A stretch of 64,000 nt of DNA from Mycobacterium sp. PSTR-4-N (GTDB lineage Bacteria > Actinomycetota > Actinomycetes > Mycobacteriales > Mycobacteriaceae): NCBI RefSeq assembly GCF_022348085.1, contig NZ_JAKRFN010000001.1, forward strand, positions 310,001 to 374,000, read 5' to 3'. Under the pieces are notes generated by a model. It had not been told where the DNA came from. It saw nothing but the letters and a program-made list of their open reading frames with translations, and ran no database searches. Of this stretch, positions 12,143-22,404 are shown one piece after another. The stretch's first letter is position 1, and each line of letters begins with the position of its first letter. The position numbers were made by a program, and so were the translations under genes.

Positions 12143-13156
12143 ATGCGCGTTCTTGCCGGAGTGATCGCGGGACTGATGCTGGCCGGATTCATCGGGTCCG
12201 CGCCGAGCGCCTCGGCGGCAGCCGACTTCGATCTGCAGGCTCACCGCGGCGGCCGCGGTGAAACCACCGAGGAGTCGCTCCGGGCCTTCGCCAAGGCGAT
12301 CGAACTGGGCGTCAGCACGCTGGAACTCGACATCGTGCTGTCTCGGGACGGTCAGCCGATGGTCTGGCACGACCCCGTGATCCAAGCGGACAAATGCTCC
12401 GACACCGCGCCCGCCTCGCCAGGAGATCGTCAGTACCCCTATGTCGGCAAGGCGGTGCGGCAGTTGACAGCCGCTCAACTGCACACCCTGGACTGCGGGA
12501 AGCTGCTGCCCGCCTTCCCCCAGGCCGAGGTGGTGGCGGGCAACAAGATCGCGACGCTGCCCGAGGTGTTCGCACTCGCGGACCGCTACCGAGCCCCTGT
12601 CCGCTACAACATCGAGACCAAGATCGAAGCCGACAAGCCGGAGATGTCCGCGTCGCCAGAACAGTTCGTCGACGTCGTCCTCGCGTCGGTGCGGGCAGCA
12701 GGCAAACAGGACCTGGTCGAGATACAGAGCTTCGACTGGCGCACCCTGCCGCTGGTTCGGACCGCCGCGCCGTCGATCCCGCGCGTGGCCCTGTGGGACG
12801 AGACGACGTTCGTGCCCGGGTCGGTGTGGCTGAACGGCATCGACCCCGCCGTGGTCGCTGATCCGATCGTCGCGGCGACGATGGTGGGCGCGGACATCCT
12901 GTCCCCGGGTTATTCGGTGCCCTACGGCCAGGTTCCCGGCGACCCAGGTTTCGCGCTGGTCGCCGACGCGGAATTCATCTCGCGCGCACACGGTCTCGGT
13001 GTGAAGGTCATCCCCTGGACGATCAACGACCCCGGCGCGATGCGGGCTCAGATCGCTGCGGGCGCCGACGGGATCATCACCGATTACCCGACGCGTCTGC
13101 GTTCCGTGATGGCGGAACTGGGCATGCCGCTGCCGCCGGCCTACCGTCCGACATGA
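12143..13156 (+). CDS. Secreted glycerophosphodiester phosphodiesterase (GDPD)
   Basis: The 337-residue protein has a signal peptide (cleavage after SASA, near residue 25) and a GDPD TIM-barrel with the conserved AHRGG…ETTEES start, the metal ligands in ELDIVLSRDG, the catalytic HDP, and a C-terminal TINDP…GADGIITDYP. It hydrolyses glycerophosphodiesters from phospholipids to sn-glycerol 3-phosphate and an alcohol outside the cell. Its stop codon overlaps the start of the next gene (ATGA at 13153-13156), so it is coupled to a phosphatase. Confidence 0.93.
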   Translation: MRVLAGVIAGLMLAGFIGSAPSASAAADFDLQAHRGGRGETTEESLRAFAKAIELGVSTLELDIVLSRDGQPMVWHDPVIQADKCSDTAPASPGDRQYPYVGKAVRQLTAAQLHTLDCGKLLPAFPQAEVVAGNKIATLPEVFALADRYRAPVRYNIETKIEADKPEMSASPEQFVDVVLASVRAAGKQDLVEIQSFDWRTLPLVRTAAPSIPRVALWDETTFVPGSVWLNGIDPAVVADPIVAATMVGADILSPGYSVPYGQVPGDPGFALVADAEFISRAHGLGVKVIPWTINDPGAMRAQIAAGADGIITDYPTRLRSVMAELGMPLPPAYRPT

Positions 13157-14847
13157 CCGGCTCCGGCGACATCCCCGACACCGGCATTCCGGCGGCGCAG
13201 GCCGCCGAGATGACCATGGCCGAACAGTACGAGTGGCACCAGCGATACTTGCGGCGACACCGCGTGTCGCGCAGGAACTTCCTGCGCGGATCGGCAGCGC
13301 TCGCCGCTGTCGGCGTCGCCGGCGTGTCACCGTTCAGCCGACTCGCCTATGCCCAGGATGCGCCGCTGACGGTGGCCAACCGTCGCGTCGGTTACGGCGC
13401 CGACGCGTCCAGCCAGCTGCGCCTGGCCGCGCAGCTTTCGCGCAACCCCGCCGGCACCAGGGTGTTCGTCGACCACGGCCCCACACAAGCCCTGGGTGCG
13501 ACAGTCGAGGCGGAGGTCCGCAATCTGGTGACCCAGATCCCGGACAGCAGCGGCGGGGTGTTGGCCGCTGAACAGTTCTATGTCCATGCTCCCCTCGACG
13601 GGCTCGCCGGGCACAGTCGGCACTTCTATCGCTGGCGGACGGAGGACGGATTCGTCACCGATGTCCGATCGTCCGGAACGGCCATGCCGAACGCGCGGAA
13701 TGCGCTGTCGCCGTTCCGGTTCACGATGATGGGCGATCAGGGGACCGACACCACACCGCTGCTCCCGGCCGGTCTGGCTCGCGGCGACTACGACGACAGC
13801 TACTACAAACCTGACAACGATCCGACGGTGCCTCACACCGAGAACGTGCTGAACCAGATCGTCGCGTCCGGTCCGGAGTTCCACGTTCTCGCCGGCGACA
13901 TCGCATACGCGGATCCGTCAGGGTTGGGCAAGCCACCGACGTTCGTGCCCTCGGGAGGCGCGCTTGCGACGGGCTTCGACAAGTTCAATCCCTACGTCTG
14001 GGACGTGTACCTGAACTCGATCGAACGCAGCGCCTCGACAACGCCGTGGATGTTCGCGACCGGCAATCACGACATGGAAGCTGCGTATCCCGTGCACGGC
14101 TACGGCGGTCATCTCGCGCGCCTCGATTTCCCCGGCAACGGGCCGGCAGCCTGCCCGTCGGTCTACTCGTTCGTCTACGGCAACGTAGCGATCCTCTCGC
14201 TGGATGCCAACGATGTGTCCTACGAGATCACCGCCAACACCGGCTACTCCGACGGATCTCAAACGCGTTGGGTCGCAGACACGTTGGCAGGGCATCGAGC
14301 CAATCCGGGCATCGATTTCATCGTGTGCTTCTTTCATCACTGCGCCTACTCGACGGTGCAGGCGCATGCCAGTGACGGTGGGGTGCGTGACGCGTGGGCC
14401 GACCTGTTCGACCGGTACCGCGTGGACGTCGTGCTGCAGGCGCACAATCACGCCTTCGAACGGTCCGATCCGATTCGGAACGGCGCACCGACAAGGGTGG
14501 CCGCCGACCACGCGATCGTCTATCCCGACGCCGACGGCACGGTGTACTACACGGTGGGGTCAGCCGGTCGGCCTCGCTACACGTTCCAGCCCGGCGAGCA
14601 GGAGAGCTACCGCGGGCACGAGGCCGCCGACACCGTTGTGCCGAACAGTTATGTGTGGGGTCCCGATGGCGTGCAGCAGCAGGAATCAGTGGCGTGGTCA
14701 CGGGTGAGGTTCCTCAACTACGCGTTCATCCGTGTCGATGTGCGACCCGGGGTCTTCGTCAGCGAGATGGACGTCGTCGCGGTGGACGAGTACGGGCGTG
14801 AATTCGACATGCTGACGTTTCGGCGCCCGGTGCGGCAGGCTGTCTGA
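13153..14847 (+). CDS. Tat-exported metallophosphoesterase (purple acid phosphatase/PhoD-like)
   Basis: The 564-residue protein has a cytoplasmic leader, a clear Tat signal (SRRNFLRG at 39-46, then a hydrophobic run and cleavage near AYA-QD, residue 67), an Ig-like N-terminal domain, and a calcineurin-type phosphatase domain with MGDQG, LAGDIAYAD, ATGNHDME, HHCAYS and QAHNHAFE carrying the metal ligands. It probably releases phosphate from organic phosphates at the cell surface. Start overlap with the GDPD gene suggests the pair converts glycerophosphodiesters to glycerol plus phosphate. No PHO box was looked for beyond visual inspection. Confidence 0.9.
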   Translation: MTGSGDIPDTGIPAAQAAEMTMAEQYEWHQRYLRRHRVSRRNFLRGSAALAAVGVAGVSPFSRLAYAQDAPLTVANRRVGYGADASSQLRLAAQLSRNPAGTRVFVDHGPTQALGATVEAEVRNLVTQIPDSSGGVLAAEQFYVHAPLDGLAGHSRHFYRWRTEDGFVTDVRSSGTAMPNARNALSPFRFTMMGDQGTDTTPLLPAGLARGDYDDSYYKPDNDPTVPHTENVLNQIVASGPEFHVLAGDIAYADPSGLGKPPTFVPSGGALATGFDKFNPYVWDVYLNSIERSASTTPWMFATGNHDMEAAYPVHGYGGHLARLDFPGNGPAACPSVYSFVYGNVAILSLDANDVSYEITANTGYSDGSQTRWVADTLAGHRANPGIDFIVCFFHHCAYSTVQAHASDGGVRDAWADLFDRYRVDVVLQAHNHAFERSDPIRNGAPTRVAADHAIVYPDADGTVYYTVGSAGRPRYTFQPGEQESYRGHEAADTVVPNSYVWGPDGVQQQESVAWSRVRFLNYAFIRVDVRPGVFVSEMDVVAVDEYGREFDMLTFRRPVRQAV

Positions 14848-14853
14848 CGACTG

Positions 14854-15330
14854 CTAGCCGAGGTCGAAGGACTGCAGCACGACGGTGTCGCGGGGCGGGT
14901 CGAGGAACACCCGCGTACTCATCCGCCCCGGTGAGAACGCCATGTTGAGCTCCACCCCGGTGCGGAACGGTCCGGGTGGCACGTCGTCCTCGAGCACCTT
15001 CTGCACCGCGGGACGGTGCGTGGTCGGCTCGGAAACATGCTGTCGCAGAAGCGTATCCATGGTCGGCGGGGTCACCGTCACGACGGCGTCGATCCACACC
15101 GCCCCGGCGGCGTTGTTCCAGCGGATCCACGACGCCGAGACCGGAGTGCCCAGCGGGGGAAAAGTGCGGGCGAGTTCGTCGGTGTCGTGCCGGACGTCGA
15201 ACGCGGGCCGCGTCGGGGACGGCTCGGCCGTCTCGGACGTCTGTTGACAGCCGGTCAGCAGCAGGCACGCGGCAACGAAAAGGGCGCGCACAACGACACT
15301 GAGTGTCGCTGCGCGCGCCCGATCCGTCAT
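14854..15330 (-). CDS. Small lipoprotein of unknown function
   Basis: This 158-residue protein has a signal peptide with lipobox LLTGC (Cys near residue 28) and a soluble beta-rich domain with several Trp and Val-rich strands. No family was recognised. It starts one base after the ahcY stop codon, so it is probably co-transcribed with ahcY, though this pairing has no obvious metabolic logic. It ends six bases from the convergent phosphatase gene. Confidence 0.72.
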   Translation of the reverse strand: MTDRARAATLSVVVRALFVAACLLLTGCQQTSETAEPSPTRPAFDVRHDTDELARTFPPLGTPVSASWIRWNNAAGAVWIDAVVTVTPPTMDTLLRQHVSEPTTHRPAVQKVLEDDVPPGPFRTGVELNMAFSPGRMSTRVFLDPPRDTVVLQSFDLG

Positions 15331-15331
15331 G

Positions 15332-16798
<1,467 letters not shown>

Positions 16799-17057
16799 GT
16801 AGAGCCCCTTTGATTCGTCTTTTGCCTCGAGAGCGCACCGTCGTGCGCGGGCGACACACTCGGCCTGCGGGCTCGCGGGACAGGCGCTCAGTCCGAACAC
16901 GCGGACGCACACTGCCAGCCGAGAGGTATCCACAACACCCTAGCGGGCGGCACAGGCGGTCTCCAATTCGCCCGTCCCTGACGTCATGTTTGGTCACGGT
17001 TGCGGCCGGGGTACACCGCGGCGCCGACATTCGGCCGCAGTAGGAGGTCAGTGGGCG

Positions 17058-18293
17058 GTGGACGAGCGGGCATCGACGATCGGCCGACGCTCTTTGATCG
17101 CCTTGGCCGCGCTGAACTTCTTCCTCGCCGACGCCCGCGACGGGCTCGGCCCGTTCCTGGACGCGTTCCTCGCCACGCGCGGCTGGTCGCCGTTCGCACT
17201 CGGCGCGATCGCGACCGTCGGCGGCCTGATCGGGTTGGCGGTGACGCCGGCGTTCGGGGCGCTGGTGGACGGCACCCGGTACAAGCGGGCGTTGGTCGCG
17301 GTACCGGTGGTGGTGGTGACCGCGGTCGGGCTGGCCACGCTGGTGGCGCCGACGCCGGCGATCGTGTGGATCGGTCAGGTGGGCACTGCGGTGGTCGGCG
17401 CAGTGATCGGGCCGGCACTGACGGGGCTGACCCTCGGTCTGATCGGGCCGCGGCTGTTCGGTCGGCAGATCGCTCGTAACGAGTTCTGGAACCACGCAGG
17501 CAACGTGGCCTCGCTGGCCGCGGTGTTCGTCTTCGTGTCGCTCTACGGCGAGCACGCGATCATCACGCTGATGATCGTGACCGCGATCGGCGCGGTGGTG
17601 GCGGCGGTGGCCATCGATCCGGCCCGCATCGATCACGACGCGGCGCGCGGCCTCGAGGACGCCGACGGTCGTGCGACGCCGTCGGGGTTCCGCGTGCTGG
17701 TGAGGACGCCGGGTCTGCTGCTGCTGGCCGTCGTGCTGCTGATGTTCCACTTCGGCAACGCGCCGATGAGCAGGCTGGTGGCTCAGGATTTCGCGATCGA
17801 GCTCGGGACGCCGTTTCGCACCACCGCGATCATCACGGGGGTGTCGCAGGTCGCGATGATCGCCGTCGCGGTGCTCGCGCCGCTGATGATCCGGCGGTTC
17901 GGGCTGGCGGCGGTGCTGCTGGTGGCGCTGTGCGCGCTGCCGGTGCGCGGGCTCATCGCGGGCACCAATTCGGGCTTCTGGACGATCTTTCCGGTGCAGA
18001 CGCTCGACGGGGTGGGCGCGGGCCTGATCGGTATCGCGACGCCGATCGCGGTCGAACGCCTACTCGCCGGGTCGGGGCGCTTCAACGTCGGGCTCGCCGC
18101 GGTGATGACCATGCAGGGCGTGGGTGCGTCGCTGTCCAACGTCGTGGCCGGATCGGTGGTGAGCGCCTACGGCTACCAGGCGTCGCACCTGCTCAGCGCC
18201 GCTGTCGCGGTCGTCGCGGTGGGGATCTTCGTGCGGTTCCGGCGCGTCATCGCACCGGAGCGCTCGGGCCCTGTCGCTACCGCGGTTCGATGA
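17058..18293 (+). CDS. Major facilitator superfamily transporter
   Basis: The 411-residue protein has about 12 predicted membrane spans; the first half contains the ARDGLGPFLDAFL loop and LVDGTRYKRALV, the MFS loop 2-3 motif. The GTG at 17058 (VDERASTIG) follows AGGAGGT with 9 bases spacing, which fixes the start. The substrate is unknown; it resembles drug or metabolite exporters. It stands alone, divergent from ahcY and convergent with the TetR gene (17-base overlap of the 3' ends). Confidence 0.87.
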   Translation: MDERASTIGRRSLIALAALNFFLADARDGLGPFLDAFLATRGWSPFALGAIATVGGLIGLAVTPAFGALVDGTRYKRALVAVPVVVVTAVGLATLVAPTPAIVWIGQVGTAVVGAVIGPALTGLTLGLIGPRLFGRQIARNEFWNHAGNVASLAAVFVFVSLYGEHAIITLMIVTAIGAVVAAVAIDPARIDHDAARGLEDADGRATPSGFRVLVRTPGLLLLAVVLLMFHFGNAPMSRLVAQDFAIELGTPFRTTAIITGVSQVAMIAVAVLAPLMIRRFGLAAVLLVALCALPVRGLIAGTNSGFWTIFPVQTLDGVGAGLIGIATPIAVERLLAGSGRFNVGLAAVMTMQGVGASLSNVVAGSVVSAYGYQASHLLSAAVAVVAVGIFVRFRRVIAPERSGPVATAVR

Positions 18294-18921
18294 CGCCGTA
18301 GCGCTCGGCGAACGGCGTCATCAATCGGGCCAGGTCGCGCGCCACATCTCCCCCGCCAGCGGGAGGTGCCCCCAGGTCGGCTTCGGGCGGCATCGAGATG
18401 TAGCTCATCGCGAGCCGGACGATGGCGCGGGCCAGCACGCCCGCGTCCTCCGCGCTGCAGCGCACCCAGCTGGTCATGAACAGCTCGGTCAGCCGAGTCG
18501 AGCAGTGCGTGATGATCGGCGCGCTGTCGGTCGTGATGATCTGCAGCAGATCGGGTTTCGAGGTGCCGGTCAGCAGGGAGATGACCAGCGGATCGGCGGC
18601 CGACTCGACGAAGAAGTCGCGGAAACCCTGCAGGAACGCGGCGTACACGTCGCCGACGTTGGCGCCGATCGCGTTCTGAATCTGGCCGACGAGCCGGTCG
18701 GAGAGTCGCAGCGCATAGCCCTGGGCCAGGCCCTGGCGGGAGCCGAACTCGTTGTAGATCGTCTGCCGGCTGATGCCGGCGGCCTTGGCGACGTCGGACA
18801 GCGTGATGGCCGACCAGTCGCGGGTGAGCAGCAGGTCACGCATCCCGTCGAGGATGGAGTCGCGCAGCAGTACGCGCGACGCCTCGGCGTAGCTGATGCG
18901 CTTGTCGGCCGGACTGCTCAC
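18277..18921 (-). CDS. alkX: TetR-family regulator of the alkane hydroxylase operon (AlkX-like)
   Basis: The 214-residue TetR protein has an N-terminal helix-turn-helix (ITLSDVAKAAGISRQTIYNEFGSRQGL) and an all-helical ligand domain. The position directly after alkB-rubA-rubB is that of AlkX/AlkU in Rhodococcus, Dietzia and mycobacteria, where it represses its own operon and is released by fatty acids or alkanes. The GTG at 18921 starts the conserved N terminus (VSSPADKRISYAEASRVLLRD truncated here). Its 3' end overlaps the convergent MFS gene by 17 bases. The specific ligand is inferred from context. Confidence 0.85.
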   Translation of the reverse strand: MSSPADKRISYAEASRVLLRDSILDGMRDLLLTRDWSAITLSDVAKAAGISRQTIYNEFGSRQGLAQGYALRLSDRLVGQIQNAIGANVGDVYAAFLQGFRDFFVESAADPLVISLLTGTSKPDLLQIITTDSAPIITHCSTRLTELFMTSWVRCSAEDAGVLARAIVRLAMSYISMPPEADLGAPPAGGGDVARDLARLMTPFAERYGVIEPR

Positions 18922-18950
18922 ACGCGCGACTGTATCGGTCGCCCCGGTCC

Positions 18951-19028
18951 CGCGAGCGCGCGTGTCTGCACGCTCGTGGCCGGTGTGTCGCGCGCCGGAG
19001 CGCACGCTCACCGGCCACGAAGGTGCGT
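18951..19028. repeat. Palindromic repeat, family A copy 1 (degenerate)
   Basis: The gap between rubB and the TetR gene starts with CGCGAGCGCGCGTGTCTGCA (18951-18970), the same word found at 20706-20725, and contains an inverted repeat CGTGGCCGGTG (18975-18985) / CACCGGCCACG (19009-19019). The outer arm has no intact partner here. It could form a hairpin that attenuates transcription between rubB and alkX. Confidence 0.6.
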
Positions 19029-19211
19029 TCACGGCCGCGAAACCTCCACCATGTCGAAGTCGGACTTGGCTGCGCCGCAATCCGGGCAGCTCCAGTCGTC
19101 GGGAATGTCGTCCCAGCGGGTGCCCGGGGCGATGCCGTCCTCGGGCCAGCCCTTGGCTTCGTCGTACTCGAAGCCGCATTGCACGCACACGTAGAGCTTG
19201 TAGTCGGTCAC
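19029..19211 (-). CDS. rubB: Rubredoxin RubB (AlkG2-type)
   Basis: This 60-residue rubredoxin has two Cys pairs, CVQCG and CPDCG, that bind one iron, with the conserved [20 protein letters not shown] between them. It passes electrons from rubredoxin reductase to AlkB. The GTG at 19211 overlaps the rubA stop codon (GTGA), so the two are translated together. AlkG2-type rubredoxins are the ones able to support alkane hydroxylation. Confidence 0.95.
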   Translation of the reverse strand: MTDYKLYVCVQCGFEYDEAKGWPEDGIAPGTRWDDIPDDWSCPDCGAAKSDFDMVEVSRP

Positions 19212-19381
19212 TGGTTCACTCCCATCGGTTCGAAATCGATCTTCTCGCGCACCGCACAGTCGGGGCAGGCCCAGTCGTCGGGAATGTCGTCCCACGCGGT
19301 GCCGGCCGGAAACCCCTCGCGCGGAGCACCTTTGGCTTCGTCGTAGACGTAGTCGCAACCCGGGCAGCGGTAGGTGCTCAT
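19208..19381 (-). CDS. rubA: Rubredoxin RubA (AlkG1-type)
   Basis: This 57-residue rubredoxin has Cys pairs CPGCD and CPDCA around [20 protein letters not shown]. The Arg after the first CPGC region and the fuller spacing resemble AlkG1-type rubredoxins, which usually cannot replace AlkG2 in alkane hydroxylation. The ATG at 19381 overlaps the alkB stop (ATGA), giving a fully coupled alkB-rubA-rubB unit. Confidence 0.94.
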   Translation of the reverse strand: MSTYRCPGCDYVYDEAKGAPREGFPAGTAWDDIPDDWACPDCAVREKIDFEPMGVNQ

Positions 19382-20598
19382 GCGGCGGGCACCCCGTAGT
19401 GGGCCCGCATCCGCGGATGGACGTTGGCACGCGAGACGTCGCCGTCGTAGTGGGAGATCACACGGTGGTCCATCACTTTTCGCCACAACGGCGGGAAGTA
19501 GGTGAGCGCGATCATCGATGCGTAGCCACTGGGCAGGTTCGGCGCGTCGGCCATGCTGCGCAGCGTCTGGTAACGCCGCGTCGGATTGGCGTGATGGTCG
19601 CTGTGGCGCTGCAGGTGGTAGAGGAACAGGTTGGTCACGATGTGGTCGGAGTTCCAGCTGTGCACCGGGGCGCACCGCTCGTAGCGGCCGTTCGCGTTCT
19701 TCTGCCGCAGCAGCCCGTAATGCTCGAGGTAGTTGACGGTCTCGAGCAGCGTGAAGCCGAAGACTGCCGAGATCACGATGAACGGGATCAGCCCGACGCC
19801 GAACACCGCGATCAGGATGCCGTAGAGCACCACCGACATCGCCCACGCGTTGAGCACGTCGTTGGACCAGTGCCACTTCGACTTGCCGGCCCGCTCCAGA
19901 CGCTTGGCCTCCAGTTTCCATGCCGAGCGCAGGCTGCCGAAGATGCTGCGCGGCAGGAACTCCCAGAACGTCTCACCCAGGCGGGCCGACGCCGGATCTT
20001 CCGGTGTCGCGACGCGGACGTGATGGCCGCGGTTGTGCTCAATGTAGAAGTGGCCGTAGCAGGTCTGCGCCAGCGTGATCTTCGAGAGCCACCGCTCGAG
20101 CGAATCCTTCTTGTGGCCCATCTCGTGGGCGGTGTTGATGCCGACGCCGCCGAGCACGCCCACCGACAGTGCCAGTCCGATCTTCGCCGGCCACGGCAAC
20201 CCGCCGTCGAAGCCGAGCCAGCTCAGGTCGGAGGCGGTGAACAGATAGGCGCCCAGAATCACGCTGGCGTACTGGAACGGGATGTAGACGTAGGTGCAGT
20301 AGCGGTAGTACTTGTCGTTCTCCAGCCGCTCCATCACCTCATCGGGCGGATTCTGACCGTCGGGCCCGAACTTCAGGTCCAGGGCGGGCAGCAGGATGTA
20401 GAGCAGGATCGGGCCGATCCACAGCGGAATCTGCGCCGCGCCGTGCCAGCCCCACTGGTTGAGGGCCCACACCAGCGGCAGCATGACGAACAGCGCCGTC
20501 GGCGCGATCAACCCCATCAGCCACAGGTAGCGCTTCTTGTCGCGCCACTCCCCCAATTCCGGGCTCTGGGAGCTTCCGTTCAGTTCCTGTGTGGTCAC
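19378..20598 (-). CDS. alkB: Alkane 1-monooxygenase AlkB
   Basis: This integral-membrane di-iron enzyme hydroxylates medium-chain n-alkanes at the terminal carbon. The 406-residue protein has six predicted spans and all diagnostic boxes: HEMGHKKDS (158-166), [16 protein letters not shown] (187-202), [12 protein letters not shown] and [16 protein letters not shown]. It is the first gene of alkB-rubA-rubB-alkX. The organism should therefore oxidise alkanes, with a rubredoxin reductase encoded elsewhere. Confidence 0.97.
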   Translation of the reverse strand: MTTQELNGSSQSPELGEWRDKKRYLWLMGLIAPTALFVMLPLVWALNQWGWHGAAQIPLWIGPILLYILLPALDLKFGPDGQNPPDEVMERLENDKYYRYCTYVYIPFQYASVILGAYLFTASDLSWLGFDGGLPWPAKIGLALSVGVLGGVGINTAHEMGHKKDSLERWLSKITLAQTCYGHFYIEHNRGHHVRVATPEDPASARLGETFWEFLPRSIFGSLRSAWKLEAKRLERAGKSKWHWSNDVLNAWAMSVVLYGILIAVFGVGLIPFIVISAVFGFTLLETVNYLEHYGLLRQKNANGRYERCAPVHSWNSDHIVTNLFLYHLQRHSDHHANPTRRYQTLRSMADAPNLPSGYASMIALTYFPPLWRKVMDHRVISHYDGDVSRANVHPRMRAHYGVPAA

Positions 20599-20641
20599 CC
20601 GAGTGCCTCCTCGCTGTGAGTGCGATCACCTGTCGAATTTG

Positions 20642-20693
20642 ACTATAGAGCCATTTTTGTCACCCGTCTAGACACGAAACCCACTTTTGTAAA
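20642..20693 (-). promoter_or_regulatory. Candidate alkB promoter and operator
   Basis: On the minus strand a −10-like TATAGT (20642-20647) lies about 44 bases before the alkB ATG. An 8-base perfect palindrome GTCTAGAC (20666-20673) falls where the −35 should be, and two direct repeats CCATTTTTGT (20651-20660) and CCACTTTTGT (20681-20690), as read on the plus strand, flank it exactly 30 bases apart. This is a plausible TetR operator, but it is only inferred. Confidence 0.4.
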
Positions 20694-20703
20694 GATCACC
20701 CCG

Positions 20704-20857
20704 TTCCGCGAGCGCGCGTGTCTGCACACAGTCGCCCCGCGTGTCGTATGCGGGAGCGCGCGCTCGAGCCCGCCGAGCGCACACGAAATGCCAGAGACCA
20801 CGGCGCGCCGACGTACAAACGCGCGCGCTCGCGGAACAGCGCCCGCTCGCGGAACGA
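20704..20857. repeat. Palindromic repeat, family A copy 2
   Basis: Long arms TTCCGCGAGCGCGCGTGT (20704-20721) and ACGCGCGCGCTCGCGGAA (20819-20836) pair over 15 consecutive bases; a further partial arm GCCCGCTCGCGGAACG lies at 20841-20856. The element fills most of the gap between alkB and the permease. It shares CGCGAGCGCGCGTGTCTGCA with 18951-18970, so it belongs to a dispersed family. It may also act as terminator for the permease gene. Confidence 0.7.
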
Positions 20858-20862
20858 AGGAG

Positions 20863-22338
20863 TCAGCCCCGGCGGGCGACCAGTGAGTGGCGCCGGCCGT
20901 AGAGGAAGTACACGACCACGCCGACAGCCATCCAGATCAGGAACCGGATCCACGTCAACCCGGTCAGGTTCAGCATCAACCACACGCACGCGATGATCGA
21001 CAGCACCGGCAGCACCGGCACCCACGGCGTCGTGAACCCGCGCTTGAGGTCGGGCCGCGTCCGCCGCAGCACCAGCACCCCGGCCGACACCAGCACAAAG
21101 GCGAACAGCGTGCCGATGTTCACCATCTCTTCGAGCTTGCCGATCGGGAACACGGTCGCGGTGACCGCGACGACGGCGCCGACCAGCAGCGTGATCCGCA
21201 CCGGCGTGCCGTGCTTGCCGGTCTTGGCCAGGCCGCGCGGCAGCAGGCCGTCGCGCGACATCGCGAACAGCACCCGCGTCTGACCCAACACCAGCACGAT
21301 CACCACGGTCGTCAGCCCGGCCAGCGCCCCGATCGAGATCACTTTGGCCGCCCAGTCCACGCCGTTCAGCGCGAACGCCGTGGCCAGGTTCTGCGTATCG
21401 GCGTCACGCAGCTGCTTGTAGCTGACCATGCCGGACACCACGACGGTGACCGCGACGTACAGCACGGTCACGATGCCCAGCGAGGCAAGGATGCCGCGCG
21501 GCACGTCGCGCTGCGGATTCCTGGTCTCTTCGGCGGTGGTCGCGACGATGTCGAAGCCGATGAACGCGAAGAACACGATCGAGGCCCCGGCCAGCAACCC
21601 GTACCAGCCGTAATGGCTGCCCTCGGCGCCGGTCAGCAGTGAGAACAGGGATTGCTCGGTGCCCGAACCGCCCTCGCCGGCTTCGGCGGGCGGGATGAAC
21701 GGCGTGTAGTTCTGGGTCTTGATGTAGAACGCGCCGACGATGACGACCAGCAGCACCACGCCGACCTTCACCGCGGTGATCGCAAGGCTGACGCCGGCCG
21801 AGAGCTTCGTGCCGTAGGCGAGGATCGCGGTGACGAAGCCGATGATCAGCAGAGCCCCCCAATCCACCTCCAGCCCACCGACGTTCGCGACGCCGCCCCC
21901 GAAGCCGAAGACCGTGCCCAGGTAGCTCGACCAGCCCTTTGCGACCACGGCCGCGGCCACCGCGAACTCGAGGATCAGGTCCCAGCCGATGATCCACGCG
22001 ACGAACTCCCCGAACGTCGCGTAGGAGAACGTGTAGGCGCTACCCGCCACCGGCACGGTCGACGCGAATTCGGCGTAGCACAACGCGGCGAGCCCGCACG
22101 CGATCGCGGCGATGATGAACGAGATCGAGATCGCCGGGCCGGTCAGGTTGGCCGCGGTGGACGCGGTGATCGTGAAGATGCCGGCACCGATCACCACCGA
22201 GACACCGAAGACGGTGAGATCCCACCAGGTCAGGTCCTTGCGGAGCCGGGTGTCGGGCTCGTCCGTGTCGGCGATCGACTGTTCCACCGACTTGGTACGC
22301 CGCTTGTTCGTGGCCCGTTCCGCCGACTCCTGCGTCAT
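20863..22338 (-). CDS. APC-family amino acid permease
   Basis: The 491-residue protein has 12 or more predicted membrane spans and the APC signature in span 1 (GVSVVIGAGIFTITAS). It belongs to the cationic amino acid transporter group and matches the location of M. tuberculosis Rv3253c. The ATG at 22338 (MTQESAERATNK) follows GAGGAC at 7 bases. The substrate is not resolved by sequence; amino acid import or exchange is expected. The charged N-terminal tail of about 50 residues is cytoplasmic. Confidence 0.9.
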   Translation of the reverse strand: MTQESAERATNKRRTKSVEQSIADTDEPDTRLRKDLTWWDLTVFGVSVVIGAGIFTITASTAANLTGPAISISFIIAAIACGLAALCYAEFASTVPVAGSAYTFSYATFGEFVAWIIGWDLILEFAVAAAVVAKGWSSYLGTVFGFGGGVANVGGLEVDWGALLIIGFVTAILAYGTKLSAGVSLAITAVKVGVVLLVVIVGAFYIKTQNYTPFIPPAEAGEGGSGTEQSLFSLLTGAEGSHYGWYGLLAGASIVFFAFIGFDIVATTAEETRNPQRDVPRGILASLGIVTVLYVAVTVVVSGMVSYKQLRDADTQNLATAFALNGVDWAAKVISIGALAGLTTVVIVLVLGQTRVLFAMSRDGLLPRGLAKTGKHGTPVRITLLVGAVVAVTATVFPIGKLEEMVNIGTLFAFVLVSAGVLVLRRTRPDLKRGFTTPWVPVLPVLSIIACVWLMLNLTGLTWIRFLIWMAVGVVVYFLYGRRHSLVARRG

Positions 22339-22404
22339 CAACGTCCTCGTTTCGTCATCGCTTCTGCGGGAATGTACCCACAACCCCTCTTAAAATGACC
22401 CTCA

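Noticed and set aside
16799..16980. SAH riboswitch in the ahcY leader
   Set aside because: The leader is GC-rich and long enough, but no conserved SAH-riboswitch core or pseudoknot pairing could be found by eye.
18951..20857. Small RNA or tRNA at the GC-rich hairpins
   Set aside because: No tRNA arms or anticodon layout, and the elements share words in inverted orientation, which fits repeats better.
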